From an uncultured Actinomycetes bacterium (GTDB lineage: Bacteria; Actinomycetota; Actinomycetes; Mycobacteriales; Mycobacteriaceae): a stretch of 64,000 bases of DNA. Location: NCBI GenBank assembly GCA_903884065.1, contig CAISDL010000082.1, positions 1 through 64,000 on the forward strand. The letters are read 5' to 3'. The position numbers and the translations under genes were made by a program. The notes under the pieces are model-generated. The model was given only the letters and a program-made list of their open reading frames with translations. It ran no database searches and had not been told where the DNA came from. Below, piece by piece: positions 32,353-43,006 of this stretch (within the stretch, counting starts at the first letter, position 1; every line of letters begins with the position of its first letter).

Positions 32353-33078
32353 ATGCAGGTATCCCGCGTTCGCAGAGTCTGGTCCCTTCTGGCGTTATTG
32401 ATGTCCGTCTCACTGCTCGCTGCCTGTGGCAGCCAGCCCAAGCCGGACGTCCGCACGATGACGCTCACCCTCATCCGGCATGCCGAGTCCTTGGCCAACG
32501 CCGCCGACGTCGCATCGACGGCAGTACCCGGCCCCCCGCTGACCCCGGCAGGTCTCGAACAGGCCGACAAACTGGCCAATGATTTGGCGGCGAACAGATA
32601 CGACGGCGTGTACGCCTCGCAGATGCTGCGCACCCAGCAGACCGCCGCACCGACGGCCAAGGCCCTGGGCGAGCAGGTGACGGTGCTGCCGGGCCTGAAC
32701 GAGATCTCCGCGGGCTGGTTCGAGGGCATCCCGATGTCGGACACCTCGGGCACCTTCCTGTTGGGCCCCGAGAGCTGGCTGAAGGGCGACCGCCGCTTCG
32801 GCATCCCGGGTTCGGTCAACGGCAATCAGTTCAATGCCGCGTTCACCGGCGCGGTACAGAAGATGTACGACAGCGGCCAGGAAAAGCCGGTCGCCTTCTC
32901 CAGCGGGCTGGCGATCATGATGTGGACACTGATGAACGCCCGCAACGGACAGCGCAACCTACTGACCGATCACCCGCTGCCCAATGCTTCACGGGTGGTG
33001 CTGACCGGCAATCCGGTCACCGGTTGGACGCTCAAGGAGTGGGACGGGATCACGAACTTCGTGTCCGACGCTGCGTGA
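32353..33078 (+). CDS. lpqD: Histidine phosphatase family lipoprotein (LpqD-like)
   Basis: Lipobox SLLAACGSQ; TLIRHAESLANAADV (RHG-type), YASQMLRTQQTAAPTAKAL. Confidence 0.86.
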   Translation: MQVSRVRRVWSLLALLMSVSLLAACGSQPKPDVRTMTLTLIRHAESLANAADVASTAVPGPPLTPAGLEQADKLANDLAANRYDGVYASQMLRTQQTAAPTAKALGEQVTVLPGLNEISAGWFEGIPMSDTSGTFLLGPESWLKGDRRFGIPGSVNGNQFNAAFTGAVQKMYDSGQEKPVAFSSGLAIMMWTLMNARNGQRNLLTDHPLPNASRVVLTGNPVTGWTLKEWDGITNFVSDAA

Positions 33079-33494
33079 GCCGCGACGCACACTTCTCGAT
33101 GCCGTTGCGGGTCCGCTACGTCGAGTGCGACATGCAGGGACGGGCCTTCAACGGCCACTACCTGACATGGGTTGACATGGCCCACACCGAAGCACTGCGG
33201 GCCCTGGTCGGCGGATATCAGGTGTTGACCGAACGCGGTATCGACGTCGTGGTGGTCAACGCCGAGGTGCAGTTCCGCCGGCCCGCGCGGTTCGACGACG
33301 AACTGGTGGTGAACGTCTGGATCGAGCCGCCGGGACACACCTCACTGCGCAGTCGCTACCGCATCGACCGCGGAACCGAACTGATCGCCGAGGCGGCACT
33401 GACACACGTCTGCGTGGACGCGGCGAGCTTCGAGAAGCGGCCCTGGCCGGACTGGTTCCGCGATGAGCTGGCCGCCGCCGCGGGCACACCATGA
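33075..33494 (+). CDS. Acyl-CoA thioesterase (4HBT hot-dog)
   Basis: FSMPLRVRYVECDMQGRAFNGHYLTWVDMAHTEALRAL; DDELVVNVWIEPPGHTSLRSRYRI; GTGA overlap with lpqD stop. Confidence 0.88.
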   Translation: MSRDAHFSMPLRVRYVECDMQGRAFNGHYLTWVDMAHTEALRALVGGYQVLTERGIDVVVVNAEVQFRRPARFDDELVVNVWIEPPGHTSLRSRYRIDRGTELIAEAALTHVCVDAASFEKRPWPDWFRDELAAAAGTP

Positions 33495-33918
33495 CCCTGC
33501 CGGTGTTCGCCGGCGTCGACACCGGCGTCGACGACGCGATGGCGTTGGTCTACCTGCTCGCCAGCGATGACGCCGATCTGGTGGGCGTCGCCTCCACCGG
33601 GGGCAACGTGGACGTCGATCAGATGTGCCGCAACAACCTCGGCCTGCTGCAACTTTGCGGATGCACCCACATCCCGGTGTCGCAAGGAGCCGGGCAGCCG
33701 CTCTGCATTCCGATGCGCACCGCTGAGGACACTCATGGTCCCACCGGGTGGTTCTCGGCGATGCGATGCGGTTCTATTTCGAATTCCACGAGCAACGGAG
33801 CGGCCACTGGGACCGCCGACCCAATGCCCGAGTGGGCGTGGAGGTCGACCCGGCGGTGTTCTTCGAGCGGTTGCTCGAACGGGTCGGGCCCTTCGCCCGG
33901 CAGCGCGCTCACTCATAG
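33491..33918 (+). pseudogene. Degenerate nucleoside hydrolase (internal deletions plus frameshift)
   Basis: Frame 2: MTLPVFAGVDTGVDDAMALVYLLASDDADLVGVASTGGNVDVDQMCRNNLGLLQLCGCTHIPVSQGAGQPLCIPMRTAEDTHGPTG; then frame 1: [56 protein letters not shown]. The middle of the protein is missing. Confidence 0.88.
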
Positions 33919-35528
33919 ACGCCTTCGAGGTACCACCGGCGCTGCCGGTAGCACAGCAGCAGTGCGGTGTCGGCCACCAGAACCTGGGCGCGGGCCGACC
34001 GTCCGGGCCTGGACTCGGCGCCGTCCCGCCCAGAGTCCCACCACCGCTCGTCCACCAACCACGGCCCGGCCCACCAACTCAGCTCCCCCCGGTAGGGCGA
34101 GCTGGCGGCGTCCAGGCGGGCGGGTTCGGCGGTGAACATCCCCCGGGCGGTGACCCGAACCGGATTCCCCTGGGAGTCAAGCAATTCCACGGGGTCATCC
34201 AGAAGGACTGCCGGGGCGGGTTGCGGGAGTTGACCGGGCCAGGGGCGGTCGGCCTCGGCCCGCGGCACCGGTTCGTCACCCAGCGGGGTCAAGGTGATCC
34301 GCTCGGCCGGCCCGCGGCCGCCGCTGAGCACCGGCACCTGAACCGCCTCCTGCCCCAGCAGGCCCTGCACCCGGACCAGGGCACGACGGGCCCGCAGCCT
34401 GTCCTCCTCGCCGAGGCCGCCCCACAGCGGCAGCTGAAGCGCTTCTGCGGACACCACTTCCACGGGCTGCAGCCGCAACATGGTCACCGGGCCGGTAAGT
34501 CCACCACCTCCTGCGAGTCGCCGGGACGTCAGCCAGCCGTCGAGTTGCCAGCGCACCCGGTCAGCGGTGGCATCCTCGGTCAGCGGCTCGGCGCAGCGCC
34601 ACACCCGGGTCAACTCCCCGCCGGTACTTATCCCCCGGTCGCTGCGCTCCTGCCCGCCGGGGGCGGTGACGGCGTGAATGGCCAGCCGGGTGCACCCGAC
34701 ACCGGCCCCTTCCAGGCTGCGATGCAGGGCGGCGGCCAACGTCCGCCCCGCGAACGCCGCGGCGTCGACCCGATCGATCGGCGGGTCACAGTGCAGCACC
34801 GCGTCGAGTTCCGGTGGGAGTTCGCGCCCGTACGGCCCGCGCCCCGGCTCACCCCTGGCGAAACGGTGGGCGGCCACCGCATCGGTGCCGAACCGGGAGG
34901 CGACATCCCGGCGGGGCAGCGCCGCGAATTGGCCAAGGGATCGGATTCCCATGCGCCACAAGAGATCAGCCAGCTCCTCGCGGCCGGCTCCGGAAAGGCT
35001 GGGCTCGGCGGACAGCAGACTGATCGACAGTCCGGAAAGGAACGCCGCATCCTGACCGGGTTCCACGATCCGCCCGGCCCTGGCCGCGAAGACGGCGGTG
35101 GGCAACTGGTCGGCGATCCCGACCTGACACTCGGCGCCGGCGGTGGCGACGGCGTCGACCAGGCGTTCGGCGGCCGCCTGCTCGGTGCCGAAATAGCGGG
35201 CCGCACCGCGTACCGGCAGTACCAGCAGGCCCGGCCGTAGCACTTCCGCACGGGGCACCACATCGTCCACCGCGACGATCACTCCCTCGAAGAACCGGGC
35301 GTCGCGGGCAGAGTCGGCGGTGGCGATGTGCACCTGCGGGCAGCGCGCCTGCGCCTCGCGCCGCCGCAGGCCGCGCCGCACCCCGGCCTCGCGCGCCGCT
35401 GCCGAGCAGGCGACCACCCGGTTGGCCAGGGTGACCGCCACCGGTGTGGTAGACGGCAGACCGGCAACTGCCGCCGCTGCCACGGCCGGCCAGTCCATGC
35501 ACCAGATCGCCAGGACTCGGGCGGTCAT
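33909..35528 (-). CDS. imuB: Y-family polymerase-like protein ImuB
   Basis: [83 protein letters not shown]; downstream of imuA' and a LexA box; contains a [14 protein letters not shown] insertion. Confidence 0.93.
   Translation of the reverse strand: MTARVLAIWCMDWPAVAAAAVAGLPSTTPVAVTLANRVVACSAAAREAGVRRGLRRREAQARCPQVHIATADSARDARFFEGVIVAVDDVVPRAEVLRPGLLVLPVRGAARYFGTEQAAAERLVDAVATAGAECQVGIADQLPTAVFAARAGRIVEPGQDAAFLSGLSISLLSAEPSLSGAGREELADLLWRMGIRSLGQFAALPRRDVASRFGTDAVAAHRFARGEPGRGPYGRELPPELDAVLHCDPPIDRVDAAAFAGRTLAAALHRSLEGAGVGCTRLAIHAVTAPGGQERSDRGISTGGELTRVWRCAEPLTEDATADRVRWQLDGWLTSRRLAGGGGLTGPVTMLRLQPVEVVSAEALQLPLWGGLGEEDRLRARRALVRVQGLLGQEAVQVPVLSGGRGPAERITLTPLGDEPVPRAEADRPWPGQLPQPAPAVLLDDPVELLDSQGNPVRVTARGMFTAEPARLDAASSPYRGELSWWAGPWLVDERWWDSGRDGAESRPGRSARAQVLVADTALLLCYRQRRWYLEGVYE
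34632..34663 (-). repeat. REP-like element embedded in imuB
   Basis: CCCCCGG-N18-CCGGGGG inverted repeat enclosing tcgctgcgctcctgccc; minus strand encodes GGQERSDRG, nearly identical to the dacB1 repeat peptide. Confidence 0.85.
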
Positions 35529-36193
35529 GGCCTTCCCCGGGCCCGGACCGACAGCCGTACCGCGCTGATTCGCCCACAGCCCGCCACCGGTGCGCCGGCC
35601 CGGCCCGCGGTGATGTCATACCCGCACACCCGGGCATCCATCCGCATCGACGCCCCCTGCCACTGCCCTCCGGTGACCAGCAGGGTGCAGCCCCGCTGAC
35701 GGGCCCGGGCCACCACCGCCCGCGCCCGGGTGGCAGATACCGAACGACCGGCCAGTCCGAGCACCACCAGGTCCATCCCGTCCATCAGCACCGCGGCCAC
35801 CTCGACCGGATCGTTACCCGGGTTCGGAATCACCGCCAGCCGACTGAGGTCGGCACCCATCTCGGCAGCGGCCAGCAGACCGAAGTCCGGCATCCCGACG
35901 ACGGCCACATGGCCGCCGGCGGCCGTCACCGCGGCGGCCATGCCCACCGGTAGCGAGCGGGCACCCGAGAGCACCGCCACGGTGCCTTTGGGCAACCCGC
36001 CAGGAAGCTGCGCAGCCAGCGAATCGGGCACCGGCAGCAAAGATTGCGACCCGGGCAGGACCTCAGCCGGATGTTCGGCTGGACACCAGCGCGCACCCAC
36101 CTTCCCGGAGACCGCCGCCATCTGGCGGCGCAGCTGTTCAAGCTGTTCAGCGCGATTATCCTGGCCCTTATTCAGGGCAAGCGCCGCTGCCAT
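35525..36193 (-). CDS. imuA': ImuA' (SulA/RecA-like component of the mycobacterial mutasome)
   Basis: [76 protein letters not shown]; overlaps imuB start; LexA box upstream. Confidence 0.9.
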   Translation of the reverse strand: MAAALALNKGQDNRAEQLEQLRRQMAAVSGKVGARWCPAEHPAEVLPGSQSLLPVPDSLAAQLPGGLPKGTVAVLSGARSLPVGMAAAVTAAGGHVAVVGMPDFGLLAAAEMGADLSRLAVIPNPGNDPVEVAAVLMDGMDLVVLGLAGRSVSATRARAVVARARQRGCTLLVTGGQWQGASMRMDARVCGYDITAGRAGAPVAGCGRISAVRLSVRARGRP

Positions 36194-36228
36194 CGCCTAC
36201 CTCCGGCCGTGCCTGTTCACTATCGTTA

Positions 36229-36244
36229 TCGAACATTTGTTCGA
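36229..36244. promoter_or_regulatory. LexA/SOS box upstream of imuA'-imuB
   Basis: TCGAACATTTGTTCGA, perfect TCGAAC-N4-GTTCGA. Confidence 0.95.
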
Positions 36245-36248
36245 TACC

Positions 36249-36365
36249 ATGAGTAAACACCGACCCGCCGACAACCGTCAAGGTTTATGGCGCGATGCGC
36301 GGATGACTGGACGCCTCGATCGCCGAAATCGCCGACGCCTCAGGGACCTAAGAGCAACCCGCTAG
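36249..36365 (+). CDS. Possible 38-aa basic small ORF divergent from imuA'
   Basis: ATG 5 nt beyond the LexA box; MSKHRPADNRQGLWRDARMTGRLDRRNRRRLRDLRATR*; fills the gap to guaA. No RBS visible. Confidence 0.3.
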   Translation: MSKHRPADNRQGLWRDARMTGRLDRRNRRRLRDLRATR

Positions 36366-36369
36366 AAGG

Positions 36370-37932
36370 TCACTCCCACTCGATCGTCCCCGGCGGCTTG
36401 CTCGTCACGTCGAGCACCACCCGGTTGACCTCCGGCACCTCGTTGGTGATCCGGGTGGAGATGCGCTCCAGCACCTCATAGGGCACCCGGGTCCAGTCGG
36501 CCGTCATCGCATCCTCGCTGGACACCGGCCGCAGCACGATCGGGTGACCGTAGGTGCGACCGTCGCCCTGCACCCCGACCGATCGGACGTCGGCCAGAAG
36601 TACCACCGGGCACTGCCAGATCTGGCCGTCCAACCCGGCTGAGGTGAGTTCCTCGCGGGCGATCAGGTCGGCCCGGCGCAGGATGTCCAGGCGATGCGCA
36701 TCGACCTCACCGACGATCCTGATGCCCAGGCCGGGTCCCGGGAAGGGTTGGCGGGCAACGATGTCCTCGGGCAGGCCGAGTTCACGGCCCACCGCACGCA
36801 CCTCGTCCTTGAACAGCAGTCGTAGCGGCTCGACGAGCCGGAACTTCAAATCCGGCGGCAGGCCGCCGACGTTGTGATGGCTCTTGATGTTGGCCGTACC
36901 GGTTCCCCCGCCGGACTCGACGACGTCGGGATAGAGGGTTCCCTGAACCAGGAAATCGATGTGCTCGCCGGACGAGGCTTCCCGCACCGCGCCCTCGAAC
37001 GCGCGGATGAACTCCCGGCCGATGATCTTGCGCTTGCCCTCCGGGTTGCTCACCCCGGACAGCGCGTCCAGGAACGTCTCCTCGGCGTCGACCGTCACCA
37101 GGCGGGCGCCCGTCGCCGCCACGAAATCCCGTTGCACCTGTTCGCGTTCACCCGCACGCAGCAGACCGTGGTCGACGAACACACACGTCAGCCGGTCGCC
37201 GATGGCGCGCTGCACCAGGGCCGCGGCCACCGCGGAATCCACTCCCCCGGACAACCCGCAGATGGCGTGTCCGTCACCGATCTGCGCCCGGACCGCCTCG
37301 ATCAGGGACTCGGCGATGTTGGCCGGCGTCCAGGACGCCCCGATGCCGGCGAAATCGTGCAGGAACCGGCTGAGCACCTGCTGGCCGTGCGGGCTGTGCA
37401 TCACCTCGGGGTGGTACTGCACACCGGCCAGCCTGCGGGTGCGGTCCTCGAACGCCGCCACCGGCGCGCCGGCACTGGTGGCAACCACCTCGAAGCCCTC
37501 CGGTGCGGCGGTCACCGCGTCACCGTGGCTCATCCATACCGGCTGGGCGCCGGGCAGTCCCGAATGCAACTCGCCGCCAAGCACATTCAGATCGGTGCGG
37601 CCGTATTCACTGGTCCCGGTTCGCGCCACGGTACCGCCGAGGGCCTGCGCCATGGCCTGGAAGCCGTAGCAGATACCGAACACCGGGATTCCGAGGTCGA
37701 ACAGTGCTGGGTCGAGCTGGGGAGCGCCGTCGGCGTAGACGCTGGAGGGCCCACCGGAGAGCACGATGGCCTGCGGATCCTTGGCCTTGATCTCCGCCAC
37801 CCCCGCGGTATGCGGAATGACCTCGGAGAACACCCGCGCCTCACGGACCCGCCGGGCGATCAGCTGCGCGTACTGGGCGCCGAAATCGACCACCAGGACG
37901 GGGCGGGGCGAGCGCGACTCCACGAATTGCAC
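36370..37932 (-). CDS. guaA: GMP synthase (glutamine-hydrolysing)
   Basis: [66 protein letters not shown]-terminal [11 protein letters not shown]. Confidence 0.98.
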   Translation of the reverse strand: MQFVESRSPRPVLVVDFGAQYAQLIARRVREARVFSEVIPHTAGVAEIKAKDPQAIVLSGGPSSVYADGAPQLDPALFDLGIPVFGICYGFQAMAQALGGTVARTGTSEYGRTDLNVLGGELHSGLPGAQPVWMSHGDAVTAAPEGFEVVATSAGAPVAAFEDRTRRLAGVQYHPEVMHSPHGQQVLSRFLHDFAGIGASWTPANIAESLIEAVRAQIGDGHAICGLSGGVDSAVAAALVQRAIGDRLTCVFVDHGLLRAGEREQVQRDFVAATGARLVTVDAEETFLDALSGVSNPEGKRKIIGREFIRAFEGAVREASSGEHIDFLVQGTLYPDVVESGGGTGTANIKSHHNVGGLPPDLKFRLVEPLRLLFKDEVRAVGRELGLPEDIVARQPFPGPGLGIRIVGEVDAHRLDILRRADLIAREELTSAGLDGQIWQCPVVLLADVRSVGVQGDGRTYGHPIVLRPVSSEDAMTADWTRVPYEVLERISTRITNEVPEVNRVVLDVTSKPPGTIEWE

Positions 37933-37966
37933 CCGGTCAGTCTAAGGGCGTGCCCGCGGCGGGGTG

Positions 37967-39721
37967 TCACGCCGGAGTCGTGGAATCCTGCCGCCGGGCC
38001 GGCTGGAGCACGATCAGCGGGAGACTGCGCAGTGCTCCGTGCGCGTCAGCCGGAACCACCGGACGTACCGGCGGGACGGGATCCAGCCGACGGTAGGGCT
38101 CACCTTGGGTGGGACGCTGATCCTGCCCGCCCTTGTTGGGCCACAGCGCGGCGGCGCGCTCGGCCTGGGCGGTGATCGACAGCGACGGGTTCACCCCCAG
38201 GTTGGCCGAAATGGCCGCGCCGTCAACGATATAGAGCGACGGATAGCCGTACACCCGGTGATAGGGGTCGATGACGCCGTTCGCGGGGCTGTCGCCGATC
38301 GCCGCACCGCCGAGGAAGTGCGCGGTCAGCGGGATGTTGAACATCTCTCCCCAGGTGCCGGCGGCCACGCCGTCGATCTTGTCGGCGATGCGCCGGGTCA
38401 CCTCGTTGCCGACCGGGATCCAGGTCGGGTTGGGTTCGCCGTGGCCCTGCTTGCTGGTCATGCGCCGACCCAACAGGCCCTTCTTGGTGAAGGTGGTGAT
38501 CGAGTTGTCCAGGTGCTGCATGACCAGAGAGATCATCGAGCGTTCGCTCCACTTCCGCACCGTCAGCACGCGCAGTGCGCCGCGCGGGTTGGTCACGGCC
38601 GCCCGTAGCAGTTGCTTCCAGCGCGGCACGTCCGAGCCGCCGGGGCCGGATCCGTCGGTCATCAGTGTCTGCAACAGACCCATCGCATTGGAACCCCTGC
38701 CGTAGCGACACGGCTCGATATGGGTGTCGGGGGTCGGGTGGATCGACGATGTGATGGCCACGCCGTGAGTGAGGTCGAGATCCGAGGACGCGTGATAACG
38801 CCCGGCGCCCACGATCGACTCCGAGTTGGTCCGGGTCAGCACGCCGAGTCGCTCGGACAAGCCGGGCAGGGTGCCGGTGTCGCGCATGTCGAACAGCAGC
38901 TTCTGGGTTCCGTACGTTCCGGCCGCCAGGATGACGTGGCGGGCGGTGAACGTGGACTTGTACGTGCGGACCCAGCGACCGGTCCGAACGGTGTCGATCT
39001 GCCAGATGCCGTCGGTACCCTGCCGGATGCTGGTCACCGTGGTCATCGGAAGCACCTGTGCCCCAGCCTTTTCCGCCAGCCCGAGGTAGTTCTTGACGAG
39101 GGTGTTCTTCGCACCGTGCCGGCAGCCGGTCATGCACTCGCCACACTCGATGCAGCCGGTGCGGTCCGGACCGACTCCGCCGAAATAGGGATCGGGCACG
39201 GTCTGGCCGGGCTGCTTGCCGTCGACTCCGAAGAACACCCCTACCGGGGTAGGGGTGTAGGTGTCACCGCAGCCGATCTCGTCGGCGACCTCTTTCATGA
39301 TCCGGTCGGCGTCGGTGAAGGTGGGATTCTTGACCACGCCGAGCATCCGCTGCGCCTGGTCGTAATGCGGCATCAACTCGGCGCGCCAGTCGGTGATGTG
39401 TGCCCACTGCTGGTCGTCGAAGAACGGGTCCGGTGGGATATAGAGCGTGTTGGCGTAGTTCAGCGAGCCGCCGCCGACGCCCGCACCGGCCAGGATCATC
39501 ACATTGCGCAGCAGGTGGATGCGTTGGATGCCGTAGCAGCCCAGCTTCGGCGCCCATAAGAACTCGCGCAGCCGCCAGGATGTCTTGGCGAACTCGTGGT
39601 CGGCGAACCGGCGACCGGCCTCGAGTACGCCGACCTTGTACCCCTTCTCGGTCAGCCGCAGTGCGCTGACACTCCCGCCGAAGCCCGAGCCGATGACGGC
39701 AACGTCGTAATCCGGTTCCAT
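37967..39721 (-). CDS. choD: GMC oxidoreductase / cholesterol oxidase-like
   Basis: YDVAVIGSGFGGSVSALRLTEKGYKVGVLEAGRRF; CIECGECMTGCRHGAKNTL; location next to guaB3 as in M. tuberculosis. Confidence 0.88.
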   Translation of the reverse strand: MEPDYDVAVIGSGFGGSVSALRLTEKGYKVGVLEAGRRFADHEFAKTSWRLREFLWAPKLGCYGIQRIHLLRNVMILAGAGVGGGSLNYANTLYIPPDPFFDDQQWAHITDWRAELMPHYDQAQRMLGVVKNPTFTDADRIMKEVADEIGCGDTYTPTPVGVFFGVDGKQPGQTVPDPYFGGVGPDRTGCIECGECMTGCRHGAKNTLVKNYLGLAEKAGAQVLPMTTVTSIRQGTDGIWQIDTVRTGRWVRTYKSTFTARHVILAAGTYGTQKLLFDMRDTGTLPGLSERLGVLTRTNSESIVGAGRYHASSDLDLTHGVAITSSIHPTPDTHIEPCRYGRGSNAMGLLQTLMTDGSGPGGSDVPRWKQLLRAAVTNPRGALRVLTVRKWSERSMISLVMQHLDNSITTFTKKGLLGRRMTSKQGHGEPNPTWIPVGNEVTRRIADKIDGVAAGTWGEMFNIPLTAHFLGGAAIGDSPANGVIDPYHRVYGYPSLYIVDGAAISANLGVNPSLSITAQAERAAALWPNKGGQDQRPTQGEPYRRLDPVPPVRPVVPADAHGALRSLPLIVLQPARRQDSTTPA

Positions 39722-39742
39722 CAGTCCAGTATGGCCTGCGCG

Positions 39743-40879
39743 TCAGGCGCCGACGGTGAGTCCGACCTTCTGGAATTCCTTGAGGTCGCAGTAGCCGGCC
39801 TTGGCCATCGACCGGCGCAGTCCGCCGACGAGATTCAGCGAACCGTAGGGATCGTCGGAGGGCCCGTTGAGCACCTGGTCGAGTGACGGCCGCTGCCCGA
39901 GTGCCACTTCAAGCAGCCCACCTCGGGGCAGCGAGGGATGGGCGGCGGCCGACGGCCAGTACCAGCCTCCGCCGAGGGACTCCGCCGCCACGGCCAGCGG
40001 AGTGCCGAGGACCACCGCGTCGGCGCCGCAGGCGATCGCCTTGGCCAGATCACCGGAGGTGTGGATGTCGCCGTCGGCCAGCACGTGGACGTAGCGGCCG
40101 CCGGTCTCGTCGAGGTACTCGCGGCGAGCCGCGGCCGCGTCGGCGATCGCGGTGGCCATCGGCACGCTGATGCCGAGTACCTCGTCGCTGGTGGTCACTC
40201 CCGCGGTGGAGCCGTATCCGACGATGACGCCCGCGGCACCGGTGCGCATCAGATGCAGCGCGGTGCGGTGGTCGGCAACGCCCCCGGCCACCACCGGGAT
40301 GTCGAGTTCGGAGATGAAGGTCTTGAGGTTCAGCGGTTCGCCGTCGGACGCGACGCGTTCGGCGGAGATGATCGTGCCCTGAATGACCAGAAGGTCGATA
40401 CCGGCCGACACCAGGACGGGGGTCAGGGCCTGGGCGTTCTGCGGACTGACGCGCACGGCCGTGGTGACACCGGCATCGCGGACCCGGGCGACGGCCCGGG
40501 CCAGCAACTCGGGGTCCAGTGGCGCGGCGTGCAGTCGCTGCAGCAGCCGGACGGGGGCGGCCGGGTCGTCGTCGGAGCGCGCGGCATCGAGCACCTGGGC
40601 GATCTTGTCCTCGACGTCGGCGTGCCGGCCGATCAGACCCTCGCCGTTGAGCACCCCGAGCCCGCCGAGCCGGCCCAGTTCGATGGCGAACTCCGGCGAC
40701 ACCAGCGCGTCGGTGGGATGCGCGACGACCGGGACCTCGAAGCGGTAGGCGTCGAGCTGCCAGGTGGTCGAGACGTCCTGCGAGGACCGGGTGCGCCGGG
40801 ACGGGACGATGTTGATGTCCTGGAGTTCGTAGGTGCAGCGGGCGTTTCTGCCCATGCCGATTTCAACCATGTCACGCAC
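39743..40879 (-). CDS. guaB3: GuaB3 family IMP dehydrogenase-related protein
   Basis: MVEIGMGRNARCTYELQDINIVPSRRTRSSQDVSTTWQLDAYRFEVPVVAHPTDALVSPEFAIELGRLGGLGVLNGEGL. Confidence 0.95.
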   Translation of the reverse strand: MRDMVEIGMGRNARCTYELQDINIVPSRRTRSSQDVSTTWQLDAYRFEVPVVAHPTDALVSPEFAIELGRLGGLGVLNGEGLIGRHADVEDKIAQVLDAARSDDDPAAPVRLLQRLHAAPLDPELLARAVARVRDAGVTTAVRVSPQNAQALTPVLVSAGIDLLVIQGTIISAERVASDGEPLNLKTFISELDIPVVAGGVADHRTALHLMRTGAAGVIVGYGSTAGVTTSDEVLGISVPMATAIADAAAARREYLDETGGRYVHVLADGDIHTSGDLAKAIACGADAVVLGTPLAVAAESLGGGWYWPSAAAHPSLPRGGLLEVALGQRPSLDQVLNGPSDDPYGSLNLVGGLRRSMAKAGYCDLKEFQKVGLTVGA

Positions 40880-40890
40880 GGTTTTTCTCC

Positions 40891-42468
<1,578 letters not shown>

Positions 42469-42588
42469 CTATCGGCTGCCCGGGAGGCGTCCCGGGGCCG
42501 ACCGTCTCGCTCCTCAACCGCCTCGTCCCTCGGCGGCCTCGTCGACTCGAGGGCCGCGCCACCGGTGCCGCTCGCGTAATGTGGAGCC

Positions 42589-42996
42589 GTGCGCGACCAC
42601 CTGCCACCAGGCCTGCCGCCCGATCCGTTCGCCGACGACCCCTGTGACCCGTCGGCCGCCTTGGATGCACTGGAGCCCGGCCAGCCGCTGGATCCCCAGG
42701 AGCGCGCCGCGGTCGAGGCCGATCTGGCCGACCTGACGGTCTACGAGGCACTGCTGGCGCATCGCGGAATCCGGGGCCTGGTGGTGTGCTGCGACGAGTG
42801 CAACCAGGATCACTACCACGACTGGGATATGTTGCGCGCCAACCTTCTTCAGCTTCTTATCGACGGAACCGTCCGTCCGCATGAGCCGGCTTACGATCCC
42901 GAGCCGGACGCCTATGTCACCTGGGATTACTGCCGCGGGTACGCCGACGCCTCGATGAACGAGGCGACCTCGGACTACCTCGACGGCTCGCGCTGA
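42589..42996 (+). CDS. DUF5319 family protein (Rv3412-like)
   Basis: RDHLPPGLPPDPFADDPCDPSAALDALEPGQPLDPQERAAVEADLADLTVYEALLAHRGIRGLVVCCDECNQDHYHDWDMLRANLLQLL. Confidence 0.85.
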   Translation: MRDHLPPGLPPDPFADDPCDPSAALDALEPGQPLDPQERAAVEADLADLTVYEALLAHRGIRGLVVCCDECNQDHYHDWDMLRANLLQLLIDGTVRPHEPAYDPEPDAYVTWDYCRGYADASMNEATSDYLDGSR

Positions 42997-43006
42997 CCCG
43001 CCTTGG

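Noticed and set aside
33567-35240. 557-aa plus-strand ORF over imuB and the nucleoside hydrolase remnant
   Set aside because: Overlaps imuB in antisense; Pro/Gly/Arg-rich with no family signature; the true plus-strand content is the decayed hydrolase.
42470-42588. Possible degenerate copy of the GCGAAGCGA element upstream of the DUF5319 gene
   Set aside because: Only short GC-rich similarity (ctcgctcctc); no matching core or inverted repeat.
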